Positions 1 through 10,227 of a DNA stretch of 64,000 nt are shown piece by piece. Each line of letters starts with the position of its first letter. Position 1 is the stretch's first letter. Made by a program: the position numbers and the translations under genes. The notes under the pieces were generated by a model. It ran no database searches. It saw nothing but the letters and a program-made list of their open reading frames with translations, and was not told the DNA's origin. The stretch comes from an uncultured Bacteroidota bacterium (lineage in GTDB: Bacteria > Bacteroidota > Bacteroidia > Flavobacteriales > Flavobacteriaceae): contig CAJXVU010000002.1 of assembly GCA_913062555.1 (NCBI GenBank), forward strand, positions 62,001-126,000. The letters run 5' to 3'.

Positions 1-1215
1 TATGTAAAAATACCTGCTTGTTTCTTCCTTAATATATCGAGGATCATAAGTGTTATCAGTATTCTTTTTAAAAAGCATGATCCCGTTTTTTACATTTTCA
101 ATGTATTTAACGCCAAGAACTAATCTTAAATTAAGTTTTTCACCCCGCTTACCTTTTGCGTACTTATAACTGGCCTTCAATATCCCGTAATTATCGTCAG
201 CAATATATAATGTACCCGTATATTTTGACTTTGCTCTTCTAGGTCTGAAATCAATAATATAGATCATGTTATCATTATCAAAAGTGACATCACGTAAGGT
301 ATATCTATAATAATCTAAATTTATAATTCCCTTTAATAAGCTTTTAGAATTTTCACCAGCATCGGTATACATATTATACGCCTTGCTTTTAAGGTCATCA
401 ATTTTATATTCCTGTAACTTATCTTCTTCTTTATCCTTATTAACCAATGATAGAGAATCTTGAATTTTAAATAAACCTGACTTTAATTTATAGGTGAGAG
501 TAGTGTCTAGATATTTAAGTACGATATTTTGAGCATTATCTTGAATATTGTCTAGAGAAAAATCTTTTTTCGAATTTATTATTTGTGTTGCTTTTTCAAC
601 TTCAAGTTTATACCCAAGTTTGCTAGAGACACTTAGCGCTCCCATAAAATCATTGAAATGAACGAAATTGCTTGACATTATTTCGTTAGACATCGCATCC
701 AGCTCATTATTAACACTTGTCAATTGTTTTTTTCTAACATGAGAGGCTTTATTGATTTCAAAGTTTAATTTTTTGAAATCCATAGACGTTGTTTCTCTAT
801 GAAAAAGTTTGTGATTTTTTATATCGCTAGTTTGATGATTTTCTTTGAAGTTTCTTAAAGTTCTTGCAATTATAGAATCTGCATTAGGTTTTGTGCTATT
901 CAGGTACACGGTATTTAATTCGTTAACTGAAGGTTCTAATTCAATTAAATAATTATTGTTTCTTATATGTTCAATACTATAACCTTCTGTTTTGAAACCC
1001 AATGAAGATATGGTTATCTGACTTATGGTGTTTTGTTCCAGATCAAAATTAAACACCCCTTCTTCATTAGAGATAACGCCTTTATGAATACCCGTTTGAA
1101 TAGCTGCAAAAGGGACAGGTTCCTTTGTGGACTTATCAATTATTTTAGCTGAAAAACTTTGTGCAAAGGCATTGCCTGTAAGTATAATAAAAAGGAGAGT
1201 TAGTTTTAATTTCAT
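1..1215 (-). CDS. Exported CarboxypepD_reg-like domain protein, 3' end beyond the window
   Basis: The reading frame starts at the ATG read from 1215 down and stays open to base 1, so at least 405 residues are present and the C-terminus is missing. Residues 1-18 form a signal peptide (MKLKLTLLFIILTGNAFAQ). Residues about 20-100 resemble the carboxypeptidase-regulatory-like beta-sandwich that Bacteroidetes place at the N-terminus of outer-membrane and periplasmic proteins (IIDKSTKEPVPFAAIQ, then ISNEEGVFNF, then ISSLGFKTE). The rest is charged and looks like the uncharacterised C-terminal part of stand-alone carboxypeptidase-like regulatory proteins, not a TonB-dependent receptor plug. The exact role is unknown. 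A probable ECF-type promoter lies at 1236-1265. The domain assignment is good; the function is open. Confidence 0.8.
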   Translation of the reverse strand, partial: MKLKLTLLFIILTGNAFAQSFSAKIIDKSTKEPVPFAAIQTGIHKGVISNEEGVFNFDLEQNTISQITISSLGFKTEGYSIEHIRNNNYLIELEPSVNELNTVYLNSTKPNADSIIARTLRNFKENHQTSDIKNHKLFHRETTSMDFKKLNFEINKASHVRKKQLTSVNNELDAMSNEIMSSNFVHFNDFMGALSVSSKLGYKLEVEKATQIINSKKDFSLDNIQDNAQNIVLKYLDTTLTYKLKSGLFKIQDSLSLVNKDKEEDKLQEYKIDDLKSKAYNMYTDAGENSKSLLKGIINLDYYRYTLRDVTFDNDNMIYIIDFRPRRAKSKYTGTLYIADDNYGILKASYKYAKGKRGEKLNLRLVLGVKYIENVKNGIMLFKKNTDNTYDPRYIKEETSRYFYI

Positions 1216-1235
1216 TATTGTTGTGGTCTTTAGTA

Positions 1236-1265
1236 ATTAAACGAGTATCATTAAAGTTTGTTACA
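1236..1265 (-). promoter_or_regulatory. Candidate ECF-sigma promoter of the CarboxypepD_reg-like gene
   Basis: On the minus strand TGTAAC (1265-1260) is followed after 16 bases by CGTTTAAT (1243-1236), and the start codon is at 1215. The -35 hexamer and the 16-base gap are identical to the two promoters found at 40521-40623 next to the ECF sigma gene of this window. The -10 differs (CGTTTA against GCATCC). TGTAAC with a CGT-type -10 is a pattern I associate with Bacteroidetes ECF promoters. This is inference from sequence only. Confidence 0.4.
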
Positions 1266-1395
1266 GACTTTTAATATATATATCCATATATGACTTCACA
1301 ACAATCTATATTCTATTTAACGTGGGCCTAAATTATCAATTTTTAAGATCATTAATTTTGTTCGTTTTGAGCTGTTAAAAACAAAAACTATCCCC

Positions 1396-1403
1396 TATAT
1401 TTG
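1396..1403 (+). promoter_or_regulatory. Bacteroidetes -7 box (TATATTTG) of ychF
   Basis: TATATTTG fits the TAnnTTTG consensus of the Bacteroidetes primary sigma factor exactly and ends 19 bases before the ychF start codon. No clear TTG -33 element is seen at 17-21 bases upstream; only a weak TGTT at about 1373. Confidence 0.6.
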
Positions 1404-1422
1404 CAGCTTTAAATTAAATCAA

Positions 1423-2517
1423 ATGAAAGCAGGAATTGTAGGATTACCTAATGTTGGTAAATCGACTTTATTTAATTGTCTATCTAATGCAAAAGCGCAA
1501 AGTGCAAACTTTCCTTTTTGTACTATTGAGCCCAATATTGGAGTTGTAAACGTACCGGATCCAAGATTATCTAAGTTGGAAGAATTGGTAAATCCAGAGC
1601 GTGTACTTCCAGCAACAGTTGAGATTGTGGATATTGCAGGATTGGTTAAAGGTGCAAGTAAAGGTGAAGGATTAGGAAATCAATTTTTGGCAAATATTAG
1701 AGAAACTGATGCTATTTTGCACGTAGTACGTTGTTTTGATGATGATAATATTATTCATGTTGATGGATCAATTGATCCAATTAGAGATAAAGAAACTATA
1801 GATTTTGAGCTTCAGCTTAAAGATCTAGAAACGGTTGATAAAAAATTAGATAAGGTAAAACGTGCTGCAAAAACAGGAAATAAAGAAGCTCAAAAAGAAG
1901 AGGCTATTTTATTAAAAATTAAAGCAGCATTGGAGTCTGGAACTTCTGTAAGAGCACTTGAGTTTGGTGAGGATGAGTATAATGATTATGTAAAACCTTC
2001 AATGTTTATTACGGATAAGCCAGTAATGTATGTTTGCAATGTTGATGAAGGAGCTGCGGTTTCAGGAAATGTTTATGTCGATAGAGTGAAGGAAGCTGTA
2101 AAAGATGAAAATGCAGAAGTCATTGTTTTGGCAGTAGGTACAGAGGCCGATATTAATGAATTGGATGACTTTGAAGAACGTCAGATGTTTTTACTAGATA
2201 TTGGATTAGAAGAGCCTGGAGCTTCTAAATTAATCCGATCTGCATATAAATTATTAAATCAACAAACCTATTTTACCGCTGGTGTAAAAGAAGTTCGAGC
2301 ATGGACTATAAATGTTGGTTCTACTGCGCCTCAAGCTGCTGGAGTAATTCATACTGATTTTGAAAAAGGTTTTATTAGAGCTGAAGTAATTGGTTATGAT
2401 CACTATGTTGAGTATGGAACTGAAGCCAAAGTAAAAGAAGCTGGTAAAATGCGTGTTGAAGGAAAAAATTATGTGGTTAGTGATGGAGATGTGATGCATT
2501 TCTTGTTTAATGTGTAA
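1423..2517 (+). CDS. ychF: Redox-regulated ATPase YchF (OLA1/Obg-like)
   Basis: This is a universally conserved P-loop ATPase that associates with ribosomes and is linked to translation control and oxidative-stress responses. The P-loop GLPNVGKST is at residues 7-15 and the G3-type motif DIAGLV at 70-75. The G4 position carries NVDE (206-209) instead of NKxD, the change that makes this family prefer ATP to GTP. A coiled-coil insert (about 130-170) and the C-terminal TGS domain (about 280-364, ending [10 protein letters not shown]) follow. The length of 364 is the family norm. The ATG start sits 19 bases after a perfect -7 box. The next gene begins 17 bases downstream and could be co-transcribed, although it is functionally unrelated. 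Confidence 0.97.
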   Translation: MKAGIVGLPNVGKSTLFNCLSNAKAQSANFPFCTIEPNIGVVNVPDPRLSKLEELVNPERVLPATVEIVDIAGLVKGASKGEGLGNQFLANIRETDAILHVVRCFDDDNIIHVDGSIDPIRDKETIDFELQLKDLETVDKKLDKVKRAAKTGNKEAQKEEAILLKIKAALESGTSVRALEFGEDEYNDYVKPSMFITDKPVMYVCNVDEGAAVSGNVYVDRVKEAVKDENAEVIVLAVGTEADINELDDFEERQMFLLDIGLEEPGASKLIRSAYKLLNQQTYFTAGVKEVRAWTINVGSTAPQAAGVIHTDFEKGFIRAEVIGYDHYVEYGTEAKVKEAGKMRVEGKNYVVSDGDVMHFLFNV

Positions 2518-2534
2518 TAATAATTAAGTAGATT

Positions 2535-3938
2535 TTGAAAACAACAACATATAAATTGATATTTTTCTTTTTAGTATGTTGTTTGATTATAGAATTTTTT
2601 CTTCTAAAAGATTTTCCTTTTTTTTGGGATGGCATAAGTAAGTCCATAAGGGCAGATTGGATTTATAACCAAAATTTTTCTCAATTAATAGTTCCTACGG
2701 AAATAAATTCTGGGCATCCGCCTTTATGGATCGTTTTAATAGCATCGTTTTGGTCGGTATTGGGCAAGACTCTCGCTTCGGCAAGGATTTTATTATTGTT
2801 TGTTAATATTGCTGTAGTCTATCAATTAATAGTCTTATGTAAAACAACTTTCTTAAAAAATGTATCGCTATTTTTTATTGTGCTACTATTCATAGAACCA
2901 ACATTCATTGCACAAACAACGAACCTTAATAATGATATGTTATTACTGTTCTTTTCGTTACTGTCCTTAAATGGTTTATTGAAGCAAAAGAACCTGTTAT
3001 TGTGTATAGGATTGGCAGGAGTTTTATTTACAAACTTAAGAGGGGTATATATCTTTGTTAGTATAGGGCTAATCGACTTCATGTTTTATAAGCAAAAATA
3101 TACTGAACAATTAAATAAATTTAGGATCTATTCATATCTAATTCCAATCCTATTATTTGCTTTGTTTTCCTTTTTCCAATATAAAACACTCGGATGGTTC
3201 TTAATCACTGAAAATGAAGGCTTCGCTAATCATAGACAAACAACAAGTGTTACTGGTATTGTTAAAAATAGCTTAGCCTTTCTGAAAAGCTTTCTAGATT
3301 ATGGAAGGATCGTTGTTTTAGCTATTTGTTTACCACTTCTTTTTAAATATTTCAAATCTGGTATAAAAAACAAAACTATAGATAAAATCTTAATCATCAC
3401 GCTTGTATTTACGGCCGTATTTTTTATTGGTATTGTCCCTTTTTCAAACCCGATAGGCGATAGATATTTTTTAGTGTGTTATCTATTAATTTTTATCTTG
3501 ACTATAAACTTAATTCATTATTTAAAACCAAAGGCTGTTAAATTAGTTACGGCTGCGATTTTAATCGCATTTGCATCAGGACATTTTTGGATTTATCCCT
3601 CAACATTATCTCAAAGTTGGGATAGTTCTTTAGCCTATCTAAATTATTATAAGGTAGAAAGGAAAATGGAAAGCTATCTAGAGAATCGCACCATAGCTCA
3701 TAGAAGTGTTGGTACTAGATTAGATTTGAATTCTCGACATTATTCAAGGTTGATAGAATTAGAGGGCAACGAGTTATATGCGCCGTTTAATCTTATGGAC
3801 AACACTTATGTGTTGCTGTCTAATATAGATAATGAAACTAAGGATGAAGCGCTGACTACAGTAAAAACTAACTGGGAGCACATTAAGAGTTTTTCTAATT
3901 TGGGAGTCTATATTTCGCTGTATAAAAAAAGGAACTAA
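2535..3938 (+). CDS. GT-C (ArnT/PMT, GT39-like) membrane glycosyltransferase
   Basis: This 467-residue integral membrane protein has about 11-12 hydrophobic helices. After the first helix comes FFWDGISKS, with Asp32 in the position of the acidic residue of the first extracytoplasmic loop of GT-C enzymes, then GHPPLW at 60-65, which is typical of dolichyl/undecaprenyl-phosphate sugar transferases of the GT39/GT83 type. It probably moves a sugar from a polyprenyl-phosphate donor to a lipid or protein on the outer face of the inner membrane; the acceptor is unknown. The start is a TTG 17 bases after the ychF stop. The first in-frame ATG (2574) would delete part of helix 1, so TTG is preferred. 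No other glycan gene is adjacent. Confidence 0.75.
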   Translation: MKTTTYKLIFFFLVCCLIIEFFLLKDFPFFWDGISKSIRADWIYNQNFSQLIVPTEINSGHPPLWIVLIASFWSVLGKTLASARILLLFVNIAVVYQLIVLCKTTFLKNVSLFFIVLLFIEPTFIAQTTNLNNDMLLLFFSLLSLNGLLKQKNLLLCIGLAGVLFTNLRGVYIFVSIGLIDFMFYKQKYTEQLNKFRIYSYLIPILLFALFSFFQYKTLGWFLITENEGFANHRQTTSVTGIVKNSLAFLKSFLDYGRIVVLAICLPLLFKYFKSGIKNKTIDKILIITLVFTAVFFIGIVPFSNPIGDRYFLVCYLLIFILTINLIHYLKPKAVKLVTAAILIAFASGHFWIYPSTLSQSWDSSLAYLNYYKVERKMESYLENRTIAHRSVGTRLDLNSRHYSRLIELEGNELYAPFNLMDNTYVLLSNIDNETKDEALTTVKTNWEHIKSFSNLGVYISLYKKRN

Positions 3939-4121
3939 GTAGTGCAATCTATATGCTCTTGGATTTATTTGAAATCGAGTTTTGAGTTGTTTATGTTCCA
4001 TTTCTTGTTTAAACCGTAGTTAGGTAAGATGCTCAGACATAATTGCTAGGAATTTTATTGAACATCGTAATTCAATTTTTTTAAGCAAAGCTATTTATTG
4101 AGGTCTGTTTAGTTTCGTTCT

Positions 4122-5024
4122 ATGCAAAAGTCAAGAAGGTTTATATACGGAGTTCTTTTAGGTCTTTTAGGGATTGTTCTATTTTCCTCTAAAGCAGTCA
4201 TGGTAAAATTAGCTTATCAATACCATGTTGATGCGCTCAGTATTTTACTGTTAAGAATGCTATTTTCTTTCCCATTCTATGTAGTTATTGCTTTTATATA
4301 TAGGAAGAAACAAGCAAGCGGAATTATATTAAGAATAGACTATTTCTGGGTTGTGTTATTCGGCGTTGTGGGCTACTATTTAGCTAGCTATTTCGATTTT
4401 GTGGGGCTTACTTATATAAAAGCCAGTTTAGAGCGCATTATTCTCTTTTTATATCCAACTATAGTTTTATTGCTAAACAGAATATTTTTAAAAAAACAGA
4501 TTACAAAAATTCAAAAATGGGCTATACTTTTTACGTATTTAGGGATTCTTATCGCGTTTTCAGGAGAAGTTGCTATTTCGGGCACAGGTATATATATTGG
4601 GGGCATTTTTATATTACTTAGCGCCATTGCGTACGCCTCTTATTTGGTAGGGAGTGGTTGGTTGATACCTAAATTTGGAGTTGTAAAATTCACCACATAC
4701 GCCATGCTAGTATCTTGCTTTTGCGTATTTATTCATTATTCCATAATGTCTGATGCCAATATTTTTGGACGCCCATGGCAAGTGTATTTTCTTGGGTTTT
4801 TAATCGCCATTTTTGCAACTGTAATCCCATCGTATTTGGTATCTGTATCTATTAAAATGATTAATTCTTCAAATTTTGCGATAGTTGCTGGAGCTGGACC
4901 AATTTCTACTATTATTTTGGCTGCCATTTTTTTAAACGAAAAATTATCAACTTTACAGTTATTTGGTGCTTTGGTAGTTATTGGTGGAATATTATTAGTG
5001 TCCACAAAGAAACCAAAGGATTAG
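4122..5024 (+). CDS. DMT-superfamily transporter (EamA family)
   Basis: The 300-residue protein has ten predicted membrane helices arranged as two EamA repeats (about 8-145 and 155-295), the usual architecture and length of drug/metabolite transporters. Helix 1 starts at residue 8 (YGVLLGLLGIVLFSSKAVMVK) and the end is a short lysine-rich tail (STKKPKD). The substrate cannot be read from sequence; members export amino acids, nucleobases or other metabolites. It stands alone: 183 bases separate it from the gene before and 182 from parE after. The sequence TAGTTTCG (4110-4117), one mismatch from a -7 box, lies only 4 bases before the start and may not be functional. Confidence 0.85.
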   Translation: MQKSRRFIYGVLLGLLGIVLFSSKAVMVKLAYQYHVDALSILLLRMLFSFPFYVVIAFIYRKKQASGIILRIDYFWVVLFGVVGYYLASYFDFVGLTYIKASLERIILFLYPTIVLLLNRIFLKKQITKIQKWAILFTYLGILIAFSGEVAISGTGIYIGGIFILLSAIAYASYLVGSGWLIPKFGVVKFTTYAMLVSCFCVFIHYSIMSDANIFGRPWQVYFLGFLIAIFATVIPSYLVSVSIKMINSSNFAIVAGAGPISTIILAAIFLNEKLSTLQLFGALVVIGGILLVSTKKPKD

Positions 5025-5206
5025 TATTTTTTAAGATGAAAAATAAGACTTCATATTTATTGCTGTTTTCTGTGTACTTATGAGTACCAACTGATTACTG
5101 AATACTGCTACTTATTAAAAAATATTGTTAATTACTTTGTGCATTCAGTATTTTATTTTTTAAGCTGAAATATTATATTAGCAACTTATCATTATTTTTC
5201 AATTAA

Positions 5207-7072
5207 ATGTCTCAAGAATCCAACTATACAGAAGATAATATCCGTTCATTAGACTGGAAGGAGCATATTCGTATGCGTCCAGGAATGTATATTGGTAAAC
5301 TTGGTGATGGGTCGTCACCCGATGATGGTATTTATATCTTATTAAAAGAAGTGCTGGACAACTCTATTGATGAGTATGTTATGGGCGCTGGTAAAACCAT
5401 CGATATTTCTATCCAAGGGAATAAAGTGATTGTACGCGATTATGGACGAGGAATACCATTAGGGAAGGTCGTGGATGTGGTTTCCAAAATGAATACTGGT
5501 GGTAAGTATGATTCTAAAGCCTTTAAAAAGTCGGTTGGATTAAATGGGGTTGGTACAAAAGCAGTTAATGCACTATCCTCTTTTTTTAAAGTTGAATCCA
5601 CACGAGATAATAAATCGGCTTCTGCAGAATTTGAACAAGGAAATTTAATTACTCAGGATTTTTTAGATGATACTTCAAGACGAAAAGGAACTAAGGTTTC
5701 TTTTATTCCAGATGAAGTTATTTTTAAAAATTATAAGTACCGAAGTGAGTATATTGTAAAAATGCTGAAAAATTATGTCTACCTGAATACAGGGTTGACT
5801 ATCGTTTTTAATGGTGAAAAATATTTTAGTGAAAACGGATTAAAGGATTTACTGGAAGAAAACATCAATGAAGCCGATAAAATATATCCTATAATTCACT
5901 TACGTGGAAACGATATAGAAGTAGCAATTACACATCACAAAACACAATATAGTGAAGAATATCACTCTTTTGTTAATGGTCAAAATACCACTCAAGGAGG
6001 AACGCATCTCACGGCATATAGAGAGGCCATAGTTAGGACAATTAGAGAGTTTTATGGCAAGAATTATGAAGCTTCTGATATTAGGAAATCTATAGTTACC
6101 GCGGTTGCTATTAAGGTGATGGAACCCATTTTTGAAAGTCAGACTAAAACTAAATTAGGGTCTACAGATATGGGTGGAGGGCTTCCCACAGTGAGAACTT
6201 TTATTAATGATTTTTTGAAGACCCAACTCGATAACTTTTTACATAAAAATCCAGATCATGCTGAGAAAATTCAGCGTAAAATTCTGCAGGCCGAGCGCGA
6301 GCGTAAAGAATTATCGGGAATTAGAAAATTAGCAAAGGATCGTGCGAAAAAAGCGAATCTTCACAATAAAAAGCTTAGGGATTGCCGCGTGCATTTTGGA
6401 GATATTAAAAACGAACGAAATCTAGAATCTACCTTATTTATTACCGAGGGAGATTCAGCATCAGGGAGTATTACAAAATCTCGAGATGTAAATACACAAG
6501 CCGTATTTAGCTTGAAAGGAAAGCCTTTAAATTCTTATGGATTGAGCAAGAAAATTGTTTATGAGAATGAAGAATTTAATTTGCTTCAGGCCGCTTTAAA
6601 TATTGAAGAATCATTGGAAGCCTTGCGCTATAATAATATTGTAATTGCGACTGATGCCGATGTTGATGGTATGCATATCCGTTTATTATTAATGACCTTC
6701 TTTTTGCAATTTTTTCCTGAAGTAATCAAAGAAGGACATTTGTATATTCTACAAACTCCATTGTTTCGAGTCCGAAATAAAAAAGAAACCATTTATTGTT
6801 ATACCGAACAGGAGCGTGTAAATGCCATTGAAAAATTAAAACCAAAACCTGAGATCACACGATTTAAAGGTCTGGGTGAAATCTCACCAGATGAGTTTAA
6901 GCATTTCATTGGTGCTAATATTCGTTTGGATCCAATTATGTTAGATGATCACATGTCTATTGAGGAGTTATTATCATTCTATATGGGTAAAAACACACCA
7001 AGCAGACAAGAATTTATTATTAATAATCTAAAGGTTGAATTAGATTTAGTCGCCGATGAAAACCAAGCATAG
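5207..7072 (+). CDS. parE: DNA topoisomerase IV subunit B (ParE)
   Basis: This is the ATPase/TOPRIM subunit of a type IIA topoisomerase. The GHKL ATPase domain shows Glu48 and Asn52 ([11 protein letters not shown]), the GRGIP loop at 80-84 and [13 protein letters not shown] from 111. The transducer carries QTKTKLG at 312-318. TOPRIM has EGDSASG at 414-420 and the metal-binding DADVDG at 483-488, with KGKPLN between them. At 621 residues it matches Bacteroidetes ParE, slightly shorter than GyrB, and it is followed after 3 bases by the A subunit, an arrangement that points to topoisomerase IV and not gyrase. With ParC it decatenates daughter chromosomes. TATATTAG (5174-5181), one mismatch from a -7 box, is the likely promoter. 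Confidence 0.93.
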   Translation: MSQESNYTEDNIRSLDWKEHIRMRPGMYIGKLGDGSSPDDGIYILLKEVLDNSIDEYVMGAGKTIDISIQGNKVIVRDYGRGIPLGKVVDVVSKMNTGGKYDSKAFKKSVGLNGVGTKAVNALSSFFKVESTRDNKSASAEFEQGNLITQDFLDDTSRRKGTKVSFIPDEVIFKNYKYRSEYIVKMLKNYVYLNTGLTIVFNGEKYFSENGLKDLLEENINEADKIYPIIHLRGNDIEVAITHHKTQYSEEYHSFVNGQNTTQGGTHLTAYREAIVRTIREFYGKNYEASDIRKSIVTAVAIKVMEPIFESQTKTKLGSTDMGGGLPTVRTFINDFLKTQLDNFLHKNPDHAEKIQRKILQAERERKELSGIRKLAKDRAKKANLHNKKLRDCRVHFGDIKNERNLESTLFITEGDSASGSITKSRDVNTQAVFSLKGKPLNSYGLSKKIVYENEEFNLLQAALNIEESLEALRYNNIVIATDADVDGMHIRLLLMTFFLQFFPEVIKEGHLYILQTPLFRVRNKKETIYCYTEQERVNAIEKLKPKPEITRFKGLGEISPDEFKHFIGANIRLDPIMLDDHMSIEELLSFYMGKNTPSRQEFIINNLKVELDLVADENQA

Positions 7073-7075
7073 TTT

Positions 7076-9727
7076 ATGACAGAAGAGAACGACGATTTGA
7101 TCAACCCAAGCGATGACCACCAAAAGGAAACTATTACCAGAGTTACTGGTATGTACAAAGATTGGTTTTTAGACTATGCCTCCTATGTGATTTTAGAGCG
7201 TGCTGTGCCAGCTATCGAAGATGGTTTTAAACCGGTACAACGGCGTATCATGCATTCTATGAAGGATTTGGATGATGGACGCTATAATAAAGTGGCAAAT
7301 ATAGTGGGGCATACTATGCAGTACCATCCTCATGGAGATGCTAGTATTGCTGATGCTATGGTGCAAATTGGCCAGAAAGATTTATTGATAGATACACAGG
7401 GAAACTGGGGAAATATACTCACAGGAGATCGAGCCGCAGCTTCACGTTATATTGAAGCGCGAATTTCTAAGTTTGGCTTGGATGTGGTCTATAATTCTAA
7501 AATTACCGAATGGCAAACCTCTTATGACGGTCGGCGTAAAGAACCCGTTAACCTTCCAGTGATGTTTCCGCTATTGTTGGCTCAAGGAGGAGAAGGAATC
7601 GCCGTAGGATTATCTACAAAAATATTACCACATAATTTTATTGAACTTATAGAAGCCTCAATAAAACACCTTAAAGGCAAACGATTTGTGATTTTACCAG
7701 ATTTTCCAACCTCGGGAATTGCAGATTTTACCAATTATAATGACGGCTTACGTGGTGGCAAAGTACGCGTCCGTGCTAAGATTTCTCAACAAGGCAAAAA
7801 CACTTTGGTGATTACCGAAATTCCTTTTGGAACAACAACATCATCGCTTATAGATTCTATTCTAAAGGCAAATGATAAAGGTAAAATTAAGATTAAGAAG
7901 ATTGAAGATAATACGGCAGCCGAGGTTGAGATTTTAGTGCATATCCCTTCCGGAATCTCTCCCGATAAAACTATTGATGCCCTTTACGCTTTTACCAGCT
8001 GTGAAAATTCGATTTCACCTTTAGGCTGTGTCATTGAAGATAATAAACCACTATTTGTTGGGGTTTCTGAAATGTTACGTCGTTCAACCGATAATACCGT
8101 TCAACTTTTAAAAAGTGAATTGGAAATAAAACTAGGTGAGTTTGAAGAACAATGGCATTTTGCATCCCTAGAGCGTATTTTTATTGAAAATAGAATCTAT
8201 CGTGATATTGAAGAAGAAGAAACTTGGGATGGTGTAATTCAGGCCATTGACAAAGGACTTCAACCACATATAAAACATTTAAAACGAGATTTAACTGTTG
8301 ATGATATCACAAGATTAACAGAAATTAGAATCAAGCGAATTTCGAAGTTTGATAAAGATAAAGCACAGCAAAAAATAGAAGCCTTAGAAGCGCAAATTAC
8401 TGAAGTTAAACATCATTTAGCCAATTTAATTGAATATGCAATTGCCTATTTTACCAGACTGAAAAAAGAATATGGTAAAGGTAAAGGGCGTAAAACCGAA
8501 ATTCGGATTTTTGATGATGTGGATGCGACCAAAGTTGTGATTCGCAATACCAAGCTCTATGTTAACAGAGAAGAAGGCTTTATTGGAACGTCATTGCGGA
8601 AAGACGAATATATTGGCGATTGTAGTGATATTGATGATATTATTGTATTTACCAAGTCTGGGCAATTGATGATTACCAAAGTGGGATCTAAAACCTTTGT
8701 CGGTAAAGATATTATCCATGTGGCGGTCTTTAAGAAAAAAGACAAACGCACCATTTATAATCTAATTTATCGTGATGGTAGTCGTGGACCTTCCTATATT
8801 AAGCGTTTTGCGGTTACAGGGGTTACGCGAGATAAGGCCTATGACCTTACCAATGGGAATAAAGGATCTATATTATGGTATTTTTCAGCAAATCCAAATG
8901 GAGAAGCGGAAGTGGTAAGCGTATCATTAAGGCAGGTTGGGAGTGTTAAGAAATTGAAATGGGATGTTGATTTTGCTGATATAATAATTAAAGGTCGCGC
9001 TTCAAAAGGAAATGTTGTCACTAAATATTCTATCAAACGTATTGAATTAAAAGAAAAAGGGGTTTCCACATTAAAGCCTCGTAAAATTTGGTTTGATGAA
9101 ACTGTACAACGCCTAAATGTTGATGAAAGAGGCGAGTTAATTGGAGAGTTTAGGGGAGAAGACAGGATTCTGGTCATCACTCAAACAGGAACGGTGAAAA
9201 CTATTGTTCCAGAAATTACAGCACATTTTGGAGAGCATATGATTGTACTAGAGAAATGGGTGCCTAAAAAACCTATTTCGGCAATTTATTTTGATGGTGA
9301 TAAAGAACGTTACTATGTGAAACGTTTTTTAATTGAAAATGAAAGTAGAGAAGAAGCGTTTATTTCAGAACATCAAAACTCTCAAATAGAAATTGTTTCT
9401 ACAGATTGGCGGCCAATAGCTGAAGTTGTTTTTGCTAAGGTTAGAGGTAAGGAAAGAAAAGAGAACCAAGAAGTGAATTTTGAAGAGTTTATAGCTGTTA
9501 AAGGCATTACTGCTCTTGGAAATCAATTAACTAAAGAGAAAATTAAGCAAGTTAATTTGTTAGATTCTTTGGAGTATGAAGCTCCAGAGGAAGTTCATGC
9601 TGAGGATATTGAAGTTGTAGATGAGAAGGTTGTCGATAATACAGAATCAAAGTCAAAAGGCAGCTTTGAAAAGGGTGAAGGGACTAATTCAGATGAGGAT
9701 CAAGATGGTCAAATCAATATGTTTTAG
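7076..9727 (+). CDS. parC: DNA topoisomerase IV subunit A (ParC)
   Basis: This is the DNA-cleaving subunit of the type IIA topoisomerase encoded with parE. The winged-helix breakage domain contains the catalytic Tyr125 within AAASRYIEARIS. HPHGDASIADAM (84-95) is the region where quinolone-resistance changes occur in homologues. A tower and coiled coil follow (about 340-460), then a C-terminal beta-pinwheel (about 500-800) lacking an evident GyrA-box, which suits ParC. The final 80 residues are acidic and low in complexity (for example DEDQDGQINMF at the end). The start lies 3 bases after the parE stop, so the two form one operon. The length of 883 is normal for Bacteroidetes. Confidence 0.93.
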   Translation: MTEENDDLINPSDDHQKETITRVTGMYKDWFLDYASYVILERAVPAIEDGFKPVQRRIMHSMKDLDDGRYNKVANIVGHTMQYHPHGDASIADAMVQIGQKDLLIDTQGNWGNILTGDRAAASRYIEARISKFGLDVVYNSKITEWQTSYDGRRKEPVNLPVMFPLLLAQGGEGIAVGLSTKILPHNFIELIEASIKHLKGKRFVILPDFPTSGIADFTNYNDGLRGGKVRVRAKISQQGKNTLVITEIPFGTTTSSLIDSILKANDKGKIKIKKIEDNTAAEVEILVHIPSGISPDKTIDALYAFTSCENSISPLGCVIEDNKPLFVGVSEMLRRSTDNTVQLLKSELEIKLGEFEEQWHFASLERIFIENRIYRDIEEEETWDGVIQAIDKGLQPHIKHLKRDLTVDDITRLTEIRIKRISKFDKDKAQQKIEALEAQITEVKHHLANLIEYAIAYFTRLKKEYGKGKGRKTEIRIFDDVDATKVVIRNTKLYVNREEGFIGTSLRKDEYIGDCSDIDDIIVFTKSGQLMITKVGSKTFVGKDIIHVAVFKKKDKRTIYNLIYRDGSRGPSYIKRFAVTGVTRDKAYDLTNGNKGSILWYFSANPNGEAEVVSVSLRQVGSVKKLKWDVDFADIIIKGRASKGNVVTKYSIKRIELKEKGVSTLKPRKIWFDETVQRLNVDERGELIGEFRGEDRILVITQTGTVKTIVPEITAHFGEHMIVLEKWVPKKPISAIYFDGDKERYYVKRFLIENESREEAFISEHQNSQIEIVSTDWRPIAEVVFAKVRGKERKENQEVNFEEFIAVKGITALGNQLTKEKIKQVNLLDSLEYEAPEEVHAEDIEVVDEKVVDNTESKSKGSFEKGEGTNSDEDQDGQINMF

Positions 9728-9807
9728 TAAAAAACTGTCAGGCTAGTGCTCTTATTTAAATTGTAGATTCAACAAAGTTTTAAACACAACAAGTTCACGG
9801 TTTTAGA

Positions 9808-10227
9808 TTATCCAATAAATTTTGCTTTTAACTCTGGTGTTGGGATCATGCAACTCTCTTTTTTACCATACCATTGGTATCTGTTTTTGGCAATATAGTT
9901 GTAAACCCAATGCCTTATAAAAGCAGGAACTATTAAAAACAGGGTGAGTGCTTTTGTTGGGTAGTTTAGGTTGGATGCAATTTTTAAAGCTGCTGTAGAT
10001 TTATAAGACACCCCTTTATCAGGCTCGTAAAGTAATATTGAATCGGTTTTGCTCACGTCTATATTATAGTCTTTTAGTATTTGTTGCCCAATTTCCGACT
10101 GTAACGGAGCGAACATAAAAACATCATTGAGGTCTCTTTTAATGGTAAATAACACCGACGAATTACATAAATTGCAAACGCCATCGAATAATATTAATTT
10201 TTTATGTTTAGGGAGACTTTCTAACAT
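9808..10227 (-). CDS. DCC family thiol-disulfide oxidoreductase (DUF393)
   Basis: The 139-residue protein carries the family signature DGVCNLC (15-21) with the Cys18-x-x-Cys21 pair after a first beta strand, and the YKSTAAL motif typical of DUF393 in the middle. Members adopt a thioredoxin-like fold and are presumed thiol oxidoreductases; substrates are not known. Its start codon overlaps the stop codon of the upstream MutS2-like gene by one base (TAATG), so translation is probably coupled. No membrane helix or signal peptide is convincing, so a cytosolic location is likely. Confidence 0.88.
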   Translation of the reverse strand: MLESLPKHKKLILFDGVCNLCNSSVLFTIKRDLNDVFMFAPLQSEIGQQILKDYNIDVSKTDSILLYEPDKGVSYKSTAALKIASNLNYPTKALTLFLIVPAFIRHWVYNYIAKNRYQWYGKKESCMIPTPELKAKFIG

